A DNA stretch of 64,000 nt, taken from contig NZ_SLWW01000001.1 in assembly GCF_004342445.1 (NCBI RefSeq), positions 62,001 to 126,000 on the forward strand, in the 5' to 3' direction. Position numbers and translations under genes: made by a program. The stretch is from Rhodovulum euryhalinum (GTDB lineage: Bacteria; Pseudomonadota; Alphaproteobacteria; Rhodobacterales; Rhodobacteraceae). The notes under the pieces were generated by a model, which had not been told where the DNA came from, ran no database searches, and saw nothing but the letters and a program-made list of their open reading frames with translations. This document shows, piece by piece, positions 53,870-63,993 of this stretch. Each line of letters begins with the position of its first letter. Position 1 is the stretch's first letter.

Positions 53870-56311
53870 ATGATCCCCTTGCCCATCGACGACGCCCTGC
53901 CCGACCTGATCGCGGCGCTTGCCCGCGACCGGCGCGCCGTGCTGCAGGCCCCCCCGGGGGCGGGCAAGACGACGCGGGTACCGCTGGCGCTGCTGGATGC
54001 CGGGCTGACCGCGGGCCGGATCGTGATGCTGGAACCCCGCCGGCTGGCCGCGCGGGCCGCCGCCGAACGGATGGCCGAGACGCTGGGCGAAGAGGTCGGC
54101 CAGACCGTCGGCTACCGCATCCGCGGCGAAAGCCGGGTGGGCCGCGCGACCCGGATCGAGGTGGTGACCGAGGGAATCCTGACCCGGATGATCCAGTCCG
54201 ATCCCGGCCTCGACGGTATCGGCGCGGTGATCTTCGACGAATTCCACGAACGCTCGCTGACCGCCGATCTGGGCCTGGCGCTGGTCTGGGAGGTGCGGGG
54301 CGCGCTGCGCGAGGATCTGATCCTGCTGGTCATGTCCGCGACGCTGGACGCCGCCCCGGTCGCGGCGATGATGGACGATGCGCCGGTGGTGACATCGCAG
54401 GGGGTCAGCTTTCCGGTAGACACCCGCTGGATCGGGAAACCCTTGGCCAAGGGCATGCGGATCCCCGAGGCAACCGCCAACCTGGTCGTGCAGGCGGTAA
54501 CCGAAACCGAAGGCGGCGTGCTGGTCTTCCTGCCCGGCGAAGGCGAGATTCGCCGCTGTGCCGCGGCGCTTGCGGGCCGCCTGCCGGCCGACTGTCACAT
54601 CCGCCCCCTGTACGGCGCCCTGCCCTTTGCCGAGCAGCGCGCGGCGATCCGGCCGGCGGGAACCGGGCGCAAGATCGTGCTCGCCACCTCGATCGCGGAA
54701 ACCTCGCTGACCATCGAGGATGTCCGGGTGGTGGTTGATGCGGGCCGCGCCCGGCGGTCGCGATTCGACCCCAACTCTGGCATGGCGCGCCTGATGACCG
54801 AGCGCGTCACCCGCGCCGAGGCCGACCAGCGCCGCGGCCGCGCGGGCCGGGTCGCGCCGGGGATCTGCTACCGGCTCTGGACCCGCGGCGAAGAGGGGGG
54901 GCTTGCCCCCTATCCGCCGCCCGAGATCGAGGCGGGCGACCTTGCTGGGCTCGCCCTGGACCTGGCCGCCTGGGGCACCGACGATCCCGGCGCTTTGGCT
55001 TTCCTGACACCGCCGAACCCCGGCGCCTTCGACGAGGCGCGCACCTTGCTGGCCGGGCTTGGCGCGCTGGACGGGCGGGGGCGGATCACCGGTCACGGCC
55101 GCGCGCTGGCCGCGCTGCCCGTGCACCCGCGGCTTGGCCACATGCTGCTGGCAGCGGGCCGGCAGGCCGCTCCCCTCGCCGCGCTGCTGGAAGAGCGCGA
55201 TCCGCTAAGGTGTGCGGGCAGCGACGTCGCGCTGCGGCTGCGGGCGCTGGAAGGACGGCGGGCCGATCTGCCGGTTCCGCCCGACCACGGCACCTTGGCC
55301 CGTATCCGTGCCGAGGCGCAGCGCCTGGCCGCCCGCGCCCCGGAAAGCCCCCGCGTCATGGGCCCGGGCGAGATGGCCGCGCTGGCCTATCCCGACCGGG
55401 TGGGCCTGCGGCGCAAGGGCGAGGCGCCCCGCTACATCTTGTCGGGCGGCAAGGGGGCGGTGCTCGACGAAACCGATCCGCTCGCCGGCCAACGCCTGAT
55501 CGTGGCACTCGACCTCGACGGCGACGCGCGCGAGGCAAAGGTGCGGCTGGCTGCCGCCCTGACCGAGGCCGAGTTGCGCGCGGTGCATGGGGCCGCGATC
55601 GCCTGGCACGAGGTTTGCGACTGGTCGCGCCGCGAGAACCGGGTCGTGGCGCGCCGCCAGGAACGGTTCGGCGCCCTGGTGCTGGAGGACCGCGCCTGGC
55701 CGGACGCGCCGCCCGAGGCGCTGGCCCGCGCGGCGCTCGACGGCATCCGGGCACGCGGCCTGCCCTGGACCGAGCCTGCCCGCCGCTTCCAGGCAAGGGT
55801 GGAATTGTTGCGCGCAGAGGGGACGGACCTGCCAGACATGTCGGATGCGGGTCTGATGGCGCAGATCGGGGACTGGCTCCTGCCCCATCTCGACGGCGCC
55901 CGGACGGCCGAGGACCTGCGCCGCCTCGACCTCCTGCCCGCGCTCGGCGCCCGCCTGACCTGGGACCAGCAACAGACGCTCGACCGGCTCGCCCCGGCAC
56001 ATTTCGAGACACCTCTGGGCCGCAGGCTCGCCATCGACTATTCCGGCGAGGCCCCGTCCATCGCGCTGCGCCTGCAGGAACTCTTCGGAATGACAGACCA
56101 CCCCACGGTGGGGCCAAGGCGCCTGCCGCTGCGCATCACCCTGCTGTCACCCGCCGGTCGGCCGGTGCAGGTGACCCAGGACCTGCCGGGCTTCTGGGCC
56201 AACTCCTATGCCGATGTGCGCAAGGACATGCGCGGGCGCTATCCGAAACACCCCTGGCCCGAGGATCCGACAGCGGCCGATCCGACCCTCCGGGCCCGGC
56301 GCCGGACCTGA
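53870..56311 (+). CDS. hrpB: ATP-dependent helicase HrpB
   Basis: DEAH-type superfamily 2 helicase, 813 residues. Motif I is APPGAGKTT, motif II is DEFH, motif III is MSAT, and motif VI is QRRGRAGR. The HrpB-specific C-terminal domain follows ([22 protein letters not shown] at the end). The ATG at 53870 places [17 protein letters not shown] at the N-terminus; the longer open frame overlaps meaB. Its biological role is unclear in most bacteria. Stops 112 bases before the second extragenic repeat. Confidence 0.95.
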   Translation: MIPLPIDDALPDLIAALARDRRAVLQAPPGAGKTTRVPLALLDAGLTAGRIVMLEPRRLAARAAAERMAETLGEEVGQTVGYRIRGESRVGRATRIEVVTEGILTRMIQSDPGLDGIGAVIFDEFHERSLTADLGLALVWEVRGALREDLILLVMSATLDAAPVAAMMDDAPVVTSQGVSFPVDTRWIGKPLAKGMRIPEATANLVVQAVTETEGGVLVFLPGEGEIRRCAAALAGRLPADCHIRPLYGALPFAEQRAAIRPAGTGRKIVLATSIAETSLTIEDVRVVVDAGRARRSRFDPNSGMARLMTERVTRAEADQRRGRAGRVAPGICYRLWTRGEEGGLAPYPPPEIEAGDLAGLALDLAAWGTDDPGALAFLTPPNPGAFDEARTLLAGLGALDGRGRITGHGRALAALPVHPRLGHMLLAAGRQAAPLAALLEERDPLRCAGSDVALRLRALEGRRADLPVPPDHGTLARIRAEAQRLAARAPESPRVMGPGEMAALAYPDRVGLRRKGEAPRYILSGGKGAVLDETDPLAGQRLIVALDLDGDAREAKVRLAAALTEAELRAVHGAAIAWHEVCDWSRRENRVVARRQERFGALVLEDRAWPDAPPEALARAALDGIRARGLPWTEPARRFQARVELLRAEGTDLPDMSDAGLMAQIGDWLLPHLDGARTAEDLRRLDLLPALGARLTWDQQQTLDRLAPAHFETPLGRRLAIDYSGEAPSIALRLQELFGMTDHPTVGPRRLPLRITLLSPAGRPVQVTQDLPGFWANSYADVRKDMRGRYPKHPWPEDPTAADPTLRARRRT

Positions 56312-56423
56312 CCGCCGACCATCCGACTGCGCGCCTGCGGTGCAAGCCCTTCCTCTCGGGCCCGGCCCCGCCGGCCGGTCCCTCGGGCGGGCGCGGGCGG
56401 TGCCGGTCCGCGCCGTCCGTCCG

Positions 56424-56540
56424 TTCTTCTTGGCCAAAATACTCCCGCCGGAGGCACGCGCGGCCCTTTGGCCGCGCGCCACGCCCAACGCCGGACAAGC
56501 GGGGCGTCAGTCCCGCGCGGGCCGGGGGCGGGAGCGCGCC
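56424..56540 (-). repeat. Extragenic palindromic repeat, copy 2
   Basis: Reverse-strand copy of the element at 8321-8441, about 90% identical over its whole length by hand alignment, including an unchanged 20-base core CTGACGCCCCGCTTGTCCGG. It starts immediately after the argF stop codon, as copy 1 starts immediately after the ghrA-like stop. The loop of the internal stem differs (AAAG against GTT) while the stem is kept. The 112 bases between hrpB and this copy hold nothing I recognise. Confidence 0.85.
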
Positions 56541-57467
56541 CTACACCCCCAGGCACCAGCGCAGGATCGCCTTCTGCGCGTGCAGCCGGTTCTCGGCTTC
56601 GTCGAAGATCACCGAATGGGGCCCGTCCATGACCGCGCTCGTCGCCTCGTCCTCGCGATGGGCGGGCAGGCAATGCATGAACAGCGCATCGGGTTTCGCC
56701 GCCGCCATCAGCCGCTCGGTCACCTGGTAGGGGCGCAGCTGGTTGTGCCGCCGCTCGCGCGCCGATTGCGGATCGTGCATGCTGACCCAGGTATCCGTCA
56801 CCACCAGATCAGCCCCGGCGACGGCGCGCAGCGGGTCGCGGTCGATCTCGACGGTCACGCCCCTGGCGCGCGCCTCCGCGACGAACACCGCCTCGGGATC
56901 GAGCGTCGGCGGGCCGGTGAAGGTGAAGTCGAAGCCGAACTGCCCGGCGGCATGGATGAAGGACGCGCAGACGTTGTTGCCGTCGCCCGACCAGACCACC
57001 TTGCGGCCCCGGATCGGGCCGCGGTGCTCCTCGTAGGTCAGGATGTCGGCCATGATCTGGCAGGGATGGGTGCGGTTGGTCAGCCCGTTGATCACCGGCA
57101 CCGTGGCGTGCTCGGCCATCTCGTGCAGGGTGGCCTCCTCGAAGGTCCGGATCATGATCAGATCGACGTAACGCGACAGCACGCGCGCGGTATCGGCGAT
57201 CGTCTCGCCATGGCCAAGCTGCATGTCCTGGCCCGACAGCACCATGGTCTGGCCCCCCATCTGGCGCACGCCCACGTCAAAGCTGATCCGCGTCCGGGTC
57301 GAGGGTTTTTCGAAGATCAGCGCCACCATCCGGCCGACCAGCGGCTGCGCGTCATCGGGCGCGCCGCGGGGGCGGCCGGCGCGGGCCTCTTTCATGCTGC
57401 GCGCCTGGTCGATCATTGCCCGCAAATCGCCCGCGTCGGTCCCGTTGATGTCCAGGAAATGGCTCAT
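56541..57467 (-). CDS. argF: Ornithine carbamoyltransferase
   Basis: Transfers the carbamoyl group to ornithine giving citrulline in arginine synthesis. The 308-residue protein has the carbamoyl-phosphate loop [19 protein letters not shown], the ornithine loop DTWVSMHD and the HCLPAHR motif. The start at 57467 overlaps the argD stop (ATGA). Both genes lie behind the arginine leader and are predicted to be attenuated by arginine supply. Confidence 0.97.
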   Translation of the reverse strand: MSHFLDINGTDAGDLRAMIDQARSMKEARAGRPRGAPDDAQPLVGRMVALIFEKPSTRTRISFDVGVRQMGGQTMVLSGQDMQLGHGETIADTARVLSRYVDLIMIRTFEEATLHEMAEHATVPVINGLTNRTHPCQIMADILTYEEHRGPIRGRKVVWSGDGNNVCASFIHAAGQFGFDFTFTGPPTLDPEAVFVAEARARGVTVEIDRDPLRAVAGADLVVTDTWVSMHDPQSARERRHNQLRPYQVTERLMAAAKPDALFMHCLPAHREDEATSAVMDGPHSVIFDEAENRLHAQKAILRWCLGV

Positions 57468-58654
57468 GCCCCCGCCTCCTTCCGCGTCACGGCGGCGGCC
57501 GCCGCGTCCAGCCGGGCCACGGCCTCGGCAATCTCGTCCTCGGTGATGTTCAGGGGCGGCAACAGACGCACCACGTTGTCCGCCGCGGGCACGGTCAACA
57601 GCCGCTCGGCATAGCCCGCCTGCACGAGGTCGGTATTCGGCACCCGGCATTTCAGCCCCAGCATCAGCCCGACACCGCGCACGAGGTCGAAAACGTCCGG
57701 GTGGCTAGCCACCAGCCCTTCCAGCCTCTGGCGCAACAGCCCCGCCTTGCGGTTCACCTCGTCAAGGAAGGCTGGGGCGCCGACAATCTCCAGCACCGCC
57801 TTGCCCACCGCGCAGGCCAGCGGGTTGCCGCCATAGGTGGACCCATGCGTGCCCGCGGTCATGCCGCTGGCCGCCCCCTCGGTCGCCAGCACCGCGCCCA
57901 GCGGAAAGCCGCCGCCGATCCCCTTGGCGATCATCATGATGTCGGGCGCCACACCCGCCCATTCATGGGCGAAAAGCCGTCCCGTCCGTCCCATGCCGCA
58001 TTGCACCTCATCGAAGATCAACAGCGTACCGGTCTGGTCGCACAACTCACGCAGGCCCTTCAGGCAGGGATCGGGCAGCGGCCGGATGCCGCCCTCGCCC
58101 TGCACGGGTTCCACCAGGATCGCCGCCACCGTGTCGTCGATGGCGTTGCTCAGCACCGCGTCATGGGCGGCGAAGGGCAGGTGAACGAACCCGGGCAGCA
58201 GCGGCCCGAAGCCCTTGGTCATCTTCTCGGACCCGGCCGCCGCGATCGCGGCCGAGGACCGGCCATGGAACGCGCCCGAAAAGGTGACGATGTTCACCCG
58301 GTCGGGCTGGCCCTTGTCGTACCAGTACTTCCGGGCCATCTTGACCGCCAGTTCGCAGCTTTCGGTGCCCGAATTGGTGAAGAACACCGTATCGGCAAAG
58401 GTCTTCTCCACCAGCGCGTCGGCCAGCGCCTGCTGTTCGGGAATCCGGTAGAGGTTCGACAGGTGCCAGAGCTTGCCCGCCTGCGCGCCCAGCGCGGCCA
58501 CCAGCGCCGGATGCGCGTGGCCCAGCGCATTAACGCCGATGCCGGCCCCCATGTCCAGGTATCGGCTGCCGTCCGTCGCGATCAGCCATGTGCCTTCGCC
58601 CCGCTCGAATTCCAGCGGGGCACGGTTGTAGGTGGGCAGGACGGACGGGATCAT
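57464..58654 (-). CDS. argD: Acetylornithine aminotransferase
   Basis: PLP-dependent transaminase making N-acetylornithine; may also serve lysine synthesis. The 396-residue class III enzyme shows [16 protein letters not shown], the FSGAFHGRS loop, [14 protein letters not shown] and the Schiff-base lysine in [15 protein letters not shown]. Its ribosome site (AAGAGGA) is the 3' arm of a terminator-like hairpin, so translation and transcription starts are both likely controlled there. Confidence 0.96.
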   Translation of the reverse strand: MIPSVLPTYNRAPLEFERGEGTWLIATDGSRYLDMGAGIGVNALGHAHPALVAALGAQAGKLWHLSNLYRIPEQQALADALVEKTFADTVFFTNSGTESCELAVKMARKYWYDKGQPDRVNIVTFSGAFHGRSSAAIAAAGSEKMTKGFGPLLPGFVHLPFAAHDAVLSNAIDDTVAAILVEPVQGEGGIRPLPDPCLKGLRELCDQTGTLLIFDEVQCGMGRTGRLFAHEWAGVAPDIMMIAKGIGGGFPLGAVLATEGAASGMTAGTHGSTYGGNPLACAVGKAVLEIVGAPAFLDEVNRKAGLLRQRLEGLVASHPDVFDLVRGVGLMLGLKCRVPNTDLVQAGYAERLLTVPAADNVVRLLPPLNITEDEIAEAVARLDAAAAAVTRKEAGA

Positions 58655-58657
58655 CTG

Positions 58658-58770
58658 AAAAAATCCTCTTGGGAAGAGGCCATAGGGGTGCCCCAGGCCA
58701 TCGGTCGAGTCAACGATGTGAGAGAGAGGCGCGTTGGCGCACGCGCGAGCGGCCGTCGGTCAGAGACGGC
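58658..58770 (-). promoter_or_regulatory. Arginine attenuator of argDF
   Basis: Between the leader peptide and argD the transcript can form: H1 (58770-58752, GCCGTC/GACGGC, spanning the leader stop), H2 (58746-58729, GCGCGT/ACGCGC), a GGCC-GGGG/CCCC-GGCC stem (58699-58678), and a terminator CCUCUU-CCC-AAGAGG followed by six U (58679-58658). The terminator shares bases 58678-58679 with the preceding stem, so the two exclude each other, and its 3' arm is the argD ribosome site. A CU-rich tract (58729-58720) is also complementary to that arm. Confidence 0.7.
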
Positions 58771-58810
58771 GGCGGCGTCGGCGCGCGGGGATATGGGCGA
58801 ACGGCGTCAT
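58760..58810 (-). CDS. Arginine leader peptide
   Basis: A 16-residue frame encodes MTPFAHIPARRRRRRL: six consecutive arginine codons (CGC, CGA, CGC, CGC, CGC, CGT) directly before the last leucine and stop. An AAGGG sits about ten bases before the ATG. It lies upstream of argD-argF and its stop falls inside hairpin H1, the layout of a classical amino-acid attenuator leader: ribosome stalling at the arginine run would signal low charged tRNA-Arg. Confidence 0.75.
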   Translation of the reverse strand: MTPFAHIPARRRRRRL

Positions 58811-58859
58811 GGAATGTGCCCTTAGCGTGCTTCGCCGCACCTGTCCAGCGGCAAGGCGC

Positions 58860-59771
58860 TCAGGACACCGGGGCCACGAGCGCGCCGTATTCCTCGGGGC
58901 GGCGGTGCTGCTTGAAGTCGAAGATGTTGCGCCGGATCTCGGCGCAGCGGTCCAGATCAATGGTCGCCGTGATGACCTCGTCGCCCAGTGTCGCGGCGCG
59001 GGCAAGAATCTCGCCCGTGGGCGCGACGATCAGGCTGCCGCCGATCAGGTCGCACCCTTCCTCGCGCCCGGCCTTGGCCACGGCGACAGCCCAGAGCCCG
59101 TTCTGGTAGGCCCCCGCCTGCACCGACAGCTCGTTGTGGAAATATTGCAGGTGGTCATGTTCGGGCGCAGGCGGATAGTGCAGCGGCGTGTTGTAGCCCA
59201 GCACCACCAGTTCCGCCCCGCCCAGCCCCAGCATCCGCCAGGTCTCGGGCCAGCGGCGGTCGTTGCAGATGCACATGCCCAGCTTGCCGCCCAGCGCATC
59301 GAAGACCGGAAAGCCAAGGTCGCCCTTCTCGAAATAGCGCTTTTCCAGGTGCTGGAACGGCCGCCAGGGTTCGTGCTCGGGGTGGCCCGGCAGATGAACC
59401 TTGCGATACTTGCCGACGATGGCACCGGTTTCATCCACCAGGATCGCGGTGTTGAAGAAACGGCCCTCGGGGGTCAGTTCGGCATAGCCCAGATGAAAGG
59501 CGACCCCCAGCCGCGCCGCCTCGTCAAACAGCGGGCGGGTGTCGGACGACGGCATCTCGGTCTCGAACCAGCGGGCAAGCTCGGCCCGGTCCTCGATGAA
59601 CCAGCGCGGAAAGAACGAGGTGAGCGCGAGTTCCGGGAAGACGACAAGGCGGGCACCGCGCGCGTGGGCCTCGCGCATCAGCGCAATCATGCGCGCGACC
59701 GCCGAGGCGCGGGATTCGTCGGCGGCGATGGGGCCCATCTGGGCAGCGGCGACGATGAATCTGCGGCTCAT
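58860..59771 (-). CDS. N-carbamoyl-D-amino acid hydrolase-like amidase
   Basis: Carbon-nitrogen hydrolase of 303 residues; releases amino acid, CO2 and ammonia from N-carbamoyl amino acids. The nitrilase triad is E47 (FPELAL), K124 (KYRKVHLPG) and C169 (ICNDRRWPE), closely matching the Agrobacterium D-carbamoylase residues E46, K126, C171. Coupled to the diaminopropionate lyase gene by ATGA. Chirality preference is inferred only; a beta-ureidopropionase-like role is possible. Confidence 0.85.
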   Translation of the reverse strand: MSRRFIVAAAQMGPIAADESRASAVARMIALMREAHARGARLVVFPELALTSFFPRWFIEDRAELARWFETEMPSSDTRPLFDEAARLGVAFHLGYAELTPEGRFFNTAILVDETGAIVGKYRKVHLPGHPEHEPWRPFQHLEKRYFEKGDLGFPVFDALGGKLGMCICNDRRWPETWRMLGLGGAELVVLGYNTPLHYPPAPEHDHLQYFHNELSVQAGAYQNGLWAVAVAKAGREEGCDLIGGSLIVAPTGEILARAATLGDEVITATIDLDRCAEIRRNIFDFKQHRRPEEYGALVAPVS

Positions 59772-61030
59772 TCAGGGGCTCTCCGGTGGGGTTGGCGCGC
59801 GCGGACGGTGGCGGCGTCGGCACCGACCAGTTCGGCGTAAAGGGCAGGATCGGTGTCACCCTCTGTGCCGAAGACGAGCACCCGGGCGGCGGACGTCAGG
59901 CAGAGTGCCGCGCGGGCCTCTGCGTCGTCCATCGCGGCGAACAGCGCGGCGAGGCCCGCCACAGCGGATTCCCCGGCGACAAGCGGCGGATCGGCCGCGA
60001 CGGGGTCGGCCAGCCGGCGCATCATCTCGACGGCGGCCGCGTCGGGCACCGCCATCGCGGCATCGCCATGGGTGGAAAGGATCTGCCAGGCCAGCGCCGA
60101 GACCTCGCCGCAGGCCAGCCCCGCCATCAGCGTGTCGAGATCGCCGTGAACGGGCGTGGGCGCGCCCGCCCGGTAGCTGTCGACCCAACAGGCGGACTGA
60201 TCGGGGTCGGCCAGAACGATCACCGGGCGCCCCTCGCCCCAGCGCCGCTTGGCCTGGGCCGCGACGGCTGCGGCCATGCCGCCCACGCCGGTCTGCAGGA
60301 AGACGTGGGTGGGCGGCTCGGACAGCGCCTCGAACGCTTCGGCGGCCATCAGTTCATAGCCCTGCATCACGTCCTTGGGGATCTCCATGTAGCCCGGGTA
60401 GGAGGTGTCGGAGACGACGAACCAGCCCTCGCGGCTGGCGGTCTGCTGCGCCTCGCGCACGCTGTCGTCGTAATTGCCCGCGCAGCGGCGGACCTCGGCG
60501 CCGTAGGCCGCGATCGCGGCCTTGCGGCCCTCGGAAACGGTGGCGTGGATGAAAATCACGCAAGCACAGCCAAAGGTCTGCGCGCCCCAGGCGACCGACC
60601 GGCCATGGTTGCCGTCCGTCGCACAGCAGACGGTAATGCCCGCGACCAGATCGGCATGGGCGCCGGTCACGATCTCGGCCATCGGCACCGGGTGGCCCAT
60701 GGCGGTTTCCACCTCGCGCTGCAACAGCCGCGCCACGGCATAGGCACCGCCCAGCGCCTTGAAACTGCCGAGGCCAAAGCGGCCGGATTCGTCCTTGTAA
60801 TGGATCGAGGCCACGCCCGCCGCGCGCGCCAGCCCCGGCAGCGCGACCAGCGGCGTGGGCGCATAACCCGGCCATGACGAGATCGTCGCGCGCGCGGCGC
60901 TGAAGGCCGCGTCGCCGAGGATCGCGTTCTGGTCGGCGGTCCACGGCGCCTTGTGCAAGGCCGTGGGGTTCTTCACCAGCGTGAAGGGCCGTGCGACGCC
61001 CGGGCCGCGCCGTGAGATTTCGACTGTCAT
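59768..61030 (-). CDS. dpaL: Diaminopropionate ammonia-lyase
   Basis: PLP-dependent lyase converting 2,3-diaminopropionate to pyruvate and two ammonia; some act on D-serine. The 420-residue fold type II enzyme has the Schiff-base lysine in GLGSFKALGGAYAV, the phosphate-type loop ATDGNHGRSVAW, and LQTGVGGMAAAV. The start at 61030 has GAGGG five bases upstream (an ATG at 61045 is also in frame). It follows a TRAP receptor gene after a 10-bp hairpin. Confidence 0.88.
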   Translation of the reverse strand: MTVEISRRGPGVARPFTLVKNPTALHKAPWTADQNAILGDAAFSAARATISSWPGYAPTPLVALPGLARAAGVASIHYKDESGRFGLGSFKALGGAYAVARLLQREVETAMGHPVPMAEIVTGAHADLVAGITVCCATDGNHGRSVAWGAQTFGCACVIFIHATVSEGRKAAIAAYGAEVRRCAGNYDDSVREAQQTASREGWFVVSDTSYPGYMEIPKDVMQGYELMAAEAFEALSEPPTHVFLQTGVGGMAAAVAAQAKRRWGEGRPVIVLADPDQSACWVDSYRAGAPTPVHGDLDTLMAGLACGEVSALAWQILSTHGDAAMAVPDAAAVEMMRRLADPVAADPPLVAGESAVAGLAALFAAMDDAEARAALCLTSAARVLVFGTEGDTDPALYAELVGADAATVRARQPHRRAPE

Positions 61031-61047
61031 TGCGTCCCTCGTCATGC

Positions 61048-61072
61048 GGCCGGGGGCAACTCGCCCCCGGCC
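61048..61072 (-). terminator. Intercistronic hairpin dctP-dpaL
   Basis: A perfect 10-bp stem (GGCCGGGGGC with GCCCCCGGCC, loop AACTC) between the TRAP receptor gene and dpaL. It is positioned like the dctP-dctQ hairpin at 34452, suggesting differential expression of the receptor. Confidence 0.6.
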
Positions 61073-61106
61073 CTTGTGGTTCCGCACAAGACCCCGCACA
61101 AGGGGA

Positions 61107-62144
61107 TCAGAACGCGCCCTTCTCTTCCTCGATCGAGGCCAGCAGCGCCTCCAGCATCGCGATGCCCTCGGCGCCGTACTGCTTTTCGATCAGCGCGCGG
61201 ACGGCGGGTTGTGCAGCCTCGGCGAACCGCGCCTGCTCCTCGGGGCCGAGGACGTTCACCTCCATCTTCTGGGCCAGGGCGGGCAGCCCGCGGTCCGAGG
61301 CCTCGATCACCCGGCTCATCGCACGGCCCGACTCGGTCGCCACCTCGGCCGCCCAGTTCACCAGCGTGCGATGCTCGTCGGACAGGCCGTTGTAGAAGTC
61401 GGCGTTCATCGACCAGATGTAGGGCGTGATCACGTGGTTGGTGATCGAAAGGTATTTCTGCACCTCGTCGAACTTGGCAAAGGCGATGATCGGCACCGGG
61501 TTCATCTGCCCGTCGGCAACGCCGGTCTGCAGCGCCGTGTAGACCTCGGCCCAGGGCAGCGGCGTGGGCTGGCCGCCCAGCGACGAGACGATCGCCTCAT
61601 GCGTCGGCAGGGTCATGGTGCGGATGCGCAGCCCCTCCATGTCGGCCACGCTTTCGATCGGCTTCTTCGAATTGGTGAAGGCGAAGAAACCGCCCGAGTC
61701 GATCAGGCCCAGGACCTTGAGCCCGGTCTTGCCCTCGAGATCGGCGATGAACTTCTGCCCGAAACTCGAGTCCTTGCTGATCACGCGGCTGGCCACACCG
61801 ATATTCGGAAAGGCAAAGGGGATGTCGAACACACCCACCAGGTTGTAATGCGTGGCGATACCACCCGCCGACGAGATCGTGCTTTCCACGAGCCCGGTGC
61901 GCACCTGCTCGATCACCTCGTCATCCTTGCCAAGCTGACCGTTGGGGAAAAGCTGCACCTCGATCGCGCCGTTAGAGTTCGACTCGACAAGGCTCTTGAA
62001 CACGGCGGCCATGGTGCCCGAATGGCTCTGGAACGGGTCTTCGGGGTTGAGGTGGGCAAGCCGGATCGTCACGTCGGCGGCAAGGGCCTGGCCCGCCACC
62101 AGAACAGCGGCGAGCGTTACGCCCATGGTATTGAAAATATTCAT
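61107..62144 (-). CDS. dctP: TRAP transporter substrate-binding protein (DctP)
   Basis: Periplasmic receptor of 345 residues with a Sec signal (cleavage after ALA, about residue 22). The DctP core is clear: IEVQLFPNGQLGKDDEVIEQVRTGLVE and GLRIRTMTLPTHEAIVSSLGGQPTPLPWAEVYTALQTGVADGQ. The start at 62144 has GGGAG six bases upstream. Gene order is Q-M-P, unlike the P-Q-M operon at 33.5 kb, so the two systems are not recent duplicates. Likely ligand: an amino acid or derivative, judging by the downstream lyase and carbamoylase. Confidence 0.92.
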   Translation of the reverse strand: MNIFNTMGVTLAAVLVAGQALAADVTIRLAHLNPEDPFQSHSGTMAAVFKSLVESNSNGAIEVQLFPNGQLGKDDEVIEQVRTGLVESTISSAGGIATHYNLVGVFDIPFAFPNIGVASRVISKDSSFGQKFIADLEGKTGLKVLGLIDSGGFFAFTNSKKPIESVADMEGLRIRTMTLPTHEAIVSSLGGQPTPLPWAEVYTALQTGVADGQMNPVPIIAFAKFDEVQKYLSITNHVITPYIWSMNADFYNGLSDEHRTLVNWAAEVATESGRAMSRVIEASDRGLPALAQKMEVNVLGPEEQARFAEAAQPAVRALIEKQYGAEGIAMLEALLASIEEEKGAF

Positions 62145-62176
62145 CTTTATCTCCCTGCTGGTTGGATTTGGGCCGC

Positions 62177-63460
62177 TCAGAGTCCGAACAGCCGTGGAAC
62201 GAAAAGCGTGAGGCCGGGCCAGAACGCGATCAGCAAGAGGATCGCAACCTCGGCCAGGATGAAGGGCCAAAGCTCGCGGGTGATCGCCTCGATCCGTTCA
62301 CCGGTGACCGAGGACAGCACGAACAGGCAGGCGCCCACCGGTGGTGTCATCAGCGAGATGTTCAGCGCCAGGATTATCATGATGCCCGCATGCACCGGAT
62401 CCATCCCGATGCCGAGTGTCAGGGGCGCCAGGACAGGGGCCAGGATGATCAGCGTCGCGTTGATATCCATCACCAGCCCGATCGCCAGCAATAGCAGGAC
62501 GATCAGCCCGATGATGACCTGCGGGTTGTCCGAGATCGCCAGAAGCCCCTCGGCGATGGCCTGGGGCACGCGGTTGAAGGTCATCCACCAGCCAAGGATC
62601 GTCGCGGATGCGATGATCAGGAAGATCACGCCGGTGATCCGCGTGGTGCGCACCGCGACCTCGTACAGATCGCGCCAACTGAGCGCGCGGTAGACCACAC
62701 CACCCACGAACAGCGCATAGGCGACCGCGATGGCCGCCGCCTCGGTGGGTGTTGCGATGCCCAGCAGGATCGAGCCGAGGATGAAGACCGGCAGAACAGC
62801 CGCGAGAAATCCCTCGCGCAACGCGTCGATGACCCCGCGAAAGCTTGGCCGCCCCTCGCCCTTGGGCAGGCCCTTGCGTTTCGCGGTCAGCGCGATCACC
62901 GCCATGCAGATGGCGCAGATCAACAACCCCGGCAGGATGCCCGCCGCGAACAGCCCCGCGATCGAGACACCCATGATCGAGCCGTAGATGATGGCGAGGG
63001 TGGACGGCGGGATCGTCGGCCCGATGATCGAACCCGCCGCGGTGACCGCGCAGGCATAGGACCGCGAATAGCCCGCCTTCTGCATCGCGGGGACCAGCGT
63101 GTTGCCGAAGGCCGCGGCGTCGGCGGTGGCCGATCCGGTGATGCCGGCGAACATCACGCTTGCCACCATGTTGGAATGGGCCATCCCGCCCCGCATCCAG
63201 CCGACCAGCGCATCGGCCAGCTTGACCAGCCCCGCGGTGATGCCCGACCGGTTCATGATCTCGCCCGCCAGAATGAAGAAGGGCATCGCAAGGAACGGGA
63301 AGAGGTCGAGCCCGGCAAAGACCCGGTCGGGCGCCATCGCCATGAACCTGGGCCCCATGTCGAGGATGCCGACCATTCCCGCGACGCCGATGGAAATGCC
63401 GACCGGCATGCCCAGCGCCATCAGGCCGAAGAACGCGATCGGAACGAGGTAGAAACCCAT
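62177..63460 (-). CDS. dctM: TRAP transporter large permease (DctM)
   Basis: Sodium-coupled membrane subunit of 427 residues with about twelve helices. FAGITGSATADAAAFGNTLVPAM and GSIIGPTIPPSTLAIIYGSIMG are the family's substrate and Na+ site regions. It shares one base with the dctQ gene upstream and lies 32 bases before dctP. Confidence 0.93.
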   Translation of the reverse strand: MGFYLVPIAFFGLMALGMPVGISIGVAGMVGILDMGPRFMAMAPDRVFAGLDLFPFLAMPFFILAGEIMNRSGITAGLVKLADALVGWMRGGMAHSNMVASVMFAGITGSATADAAAFGNTLVPAMQKAGYSRSYACAVTAAGSIIGPTIPPSTLAIIYGSIMGVSIAGLFAAGILPGLLICAICMAVIALTAKRKGLPKGEGRPSFRGVIDALREGFLAAVLPVFILGSILLGIATPTEAAAIAVAYALFVGGVVYRALSWRDLYEVAVRTTRITGVIFLIIASATILGWWMTFNRVPQAIAEGLLAISDNPQVIIGLIVLLLLAIGLVMDINATLIILAPVLAPLTLGIGMDPVHAGIMIILALNISLMTPPVGACLFVLSSVTGERIEAITRELWPFILAEVAILLLIAFWPGLTLFVPRLFGL

Positions 63461-63993
63461 CAGCCGACCCTCGCATCGGGGGTGGGCGCGCTGACCGCCT
63501 CGGGCACATCGCGGGCAAAGAAGTCGTGAAGTCCGATCAATGCCAACTGGACGCAGGCCATCGCCGCGGCCAGCGGCACGCCCGCGAAGGCATAGCCCTT
63601 GGGCATGGCGTAGATCATCGTCAGCCGCGAAAAACCGCGCTCGGCAAAGCCGAGCCCGTACCAGAACAGCGCGAAGAAGAAGGCAAACCCGATCACGTCG
63701 AAGCCGACCGCAAGCCAGCGCCGTGCCGCCGCAGGCAACCGCTCGAACACGAAGGCCACGCCGATATGCTCGCGATGGGCGATACCGCTCGAAACCGCCA
63801 GCAGCGCCATCCAGATCATCAGGTAGCGCGCCAGTTCCTCGGTAAAGGTCAGGGGCAGCGGGATCACGTAGCGGACCAGAACCCCCAGCCAGACATCCAG
63901 CACCAGAAGCACCAGAAGCGCCACGCAGATCCGTTCCACCAGCCAGTTCACGCGCCGGCTCAGACGTTTGGCGGTGGTGGCGATGTCACCCAT
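63460..63993 (-). CDS. dctQ: TRAP transporter small permease (DctQ)
   Basis: Four-helix subunit of 177 residues; TEELARYLMIWMALLAVSSGIAHREHIGV is the DctQ signature. It appears complete, with its ATG at 63993, but only seven bases of sequence follow to the window edge, so an upstream start cannot be excluded. First visible gene of the Q-M-P-dpaL-carbamoylase operon. Confidence 0.88.
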   Translation of the reverse strand: MGDIATTAKRLSRRVNWLVERICVALLVLLVLDVWLGVLVRYVIPLPLTFTEELARYLMIWMALLAVSSGIAHREHIGVAFVFERLPAAARRWLAVGFDVIGFAFFFALFWYGLGFAERGFSRLTMIYAMPKGYAFAGVPLAAAMACVQLALIGLHDFFARDVPEAVSAPTPDARVG

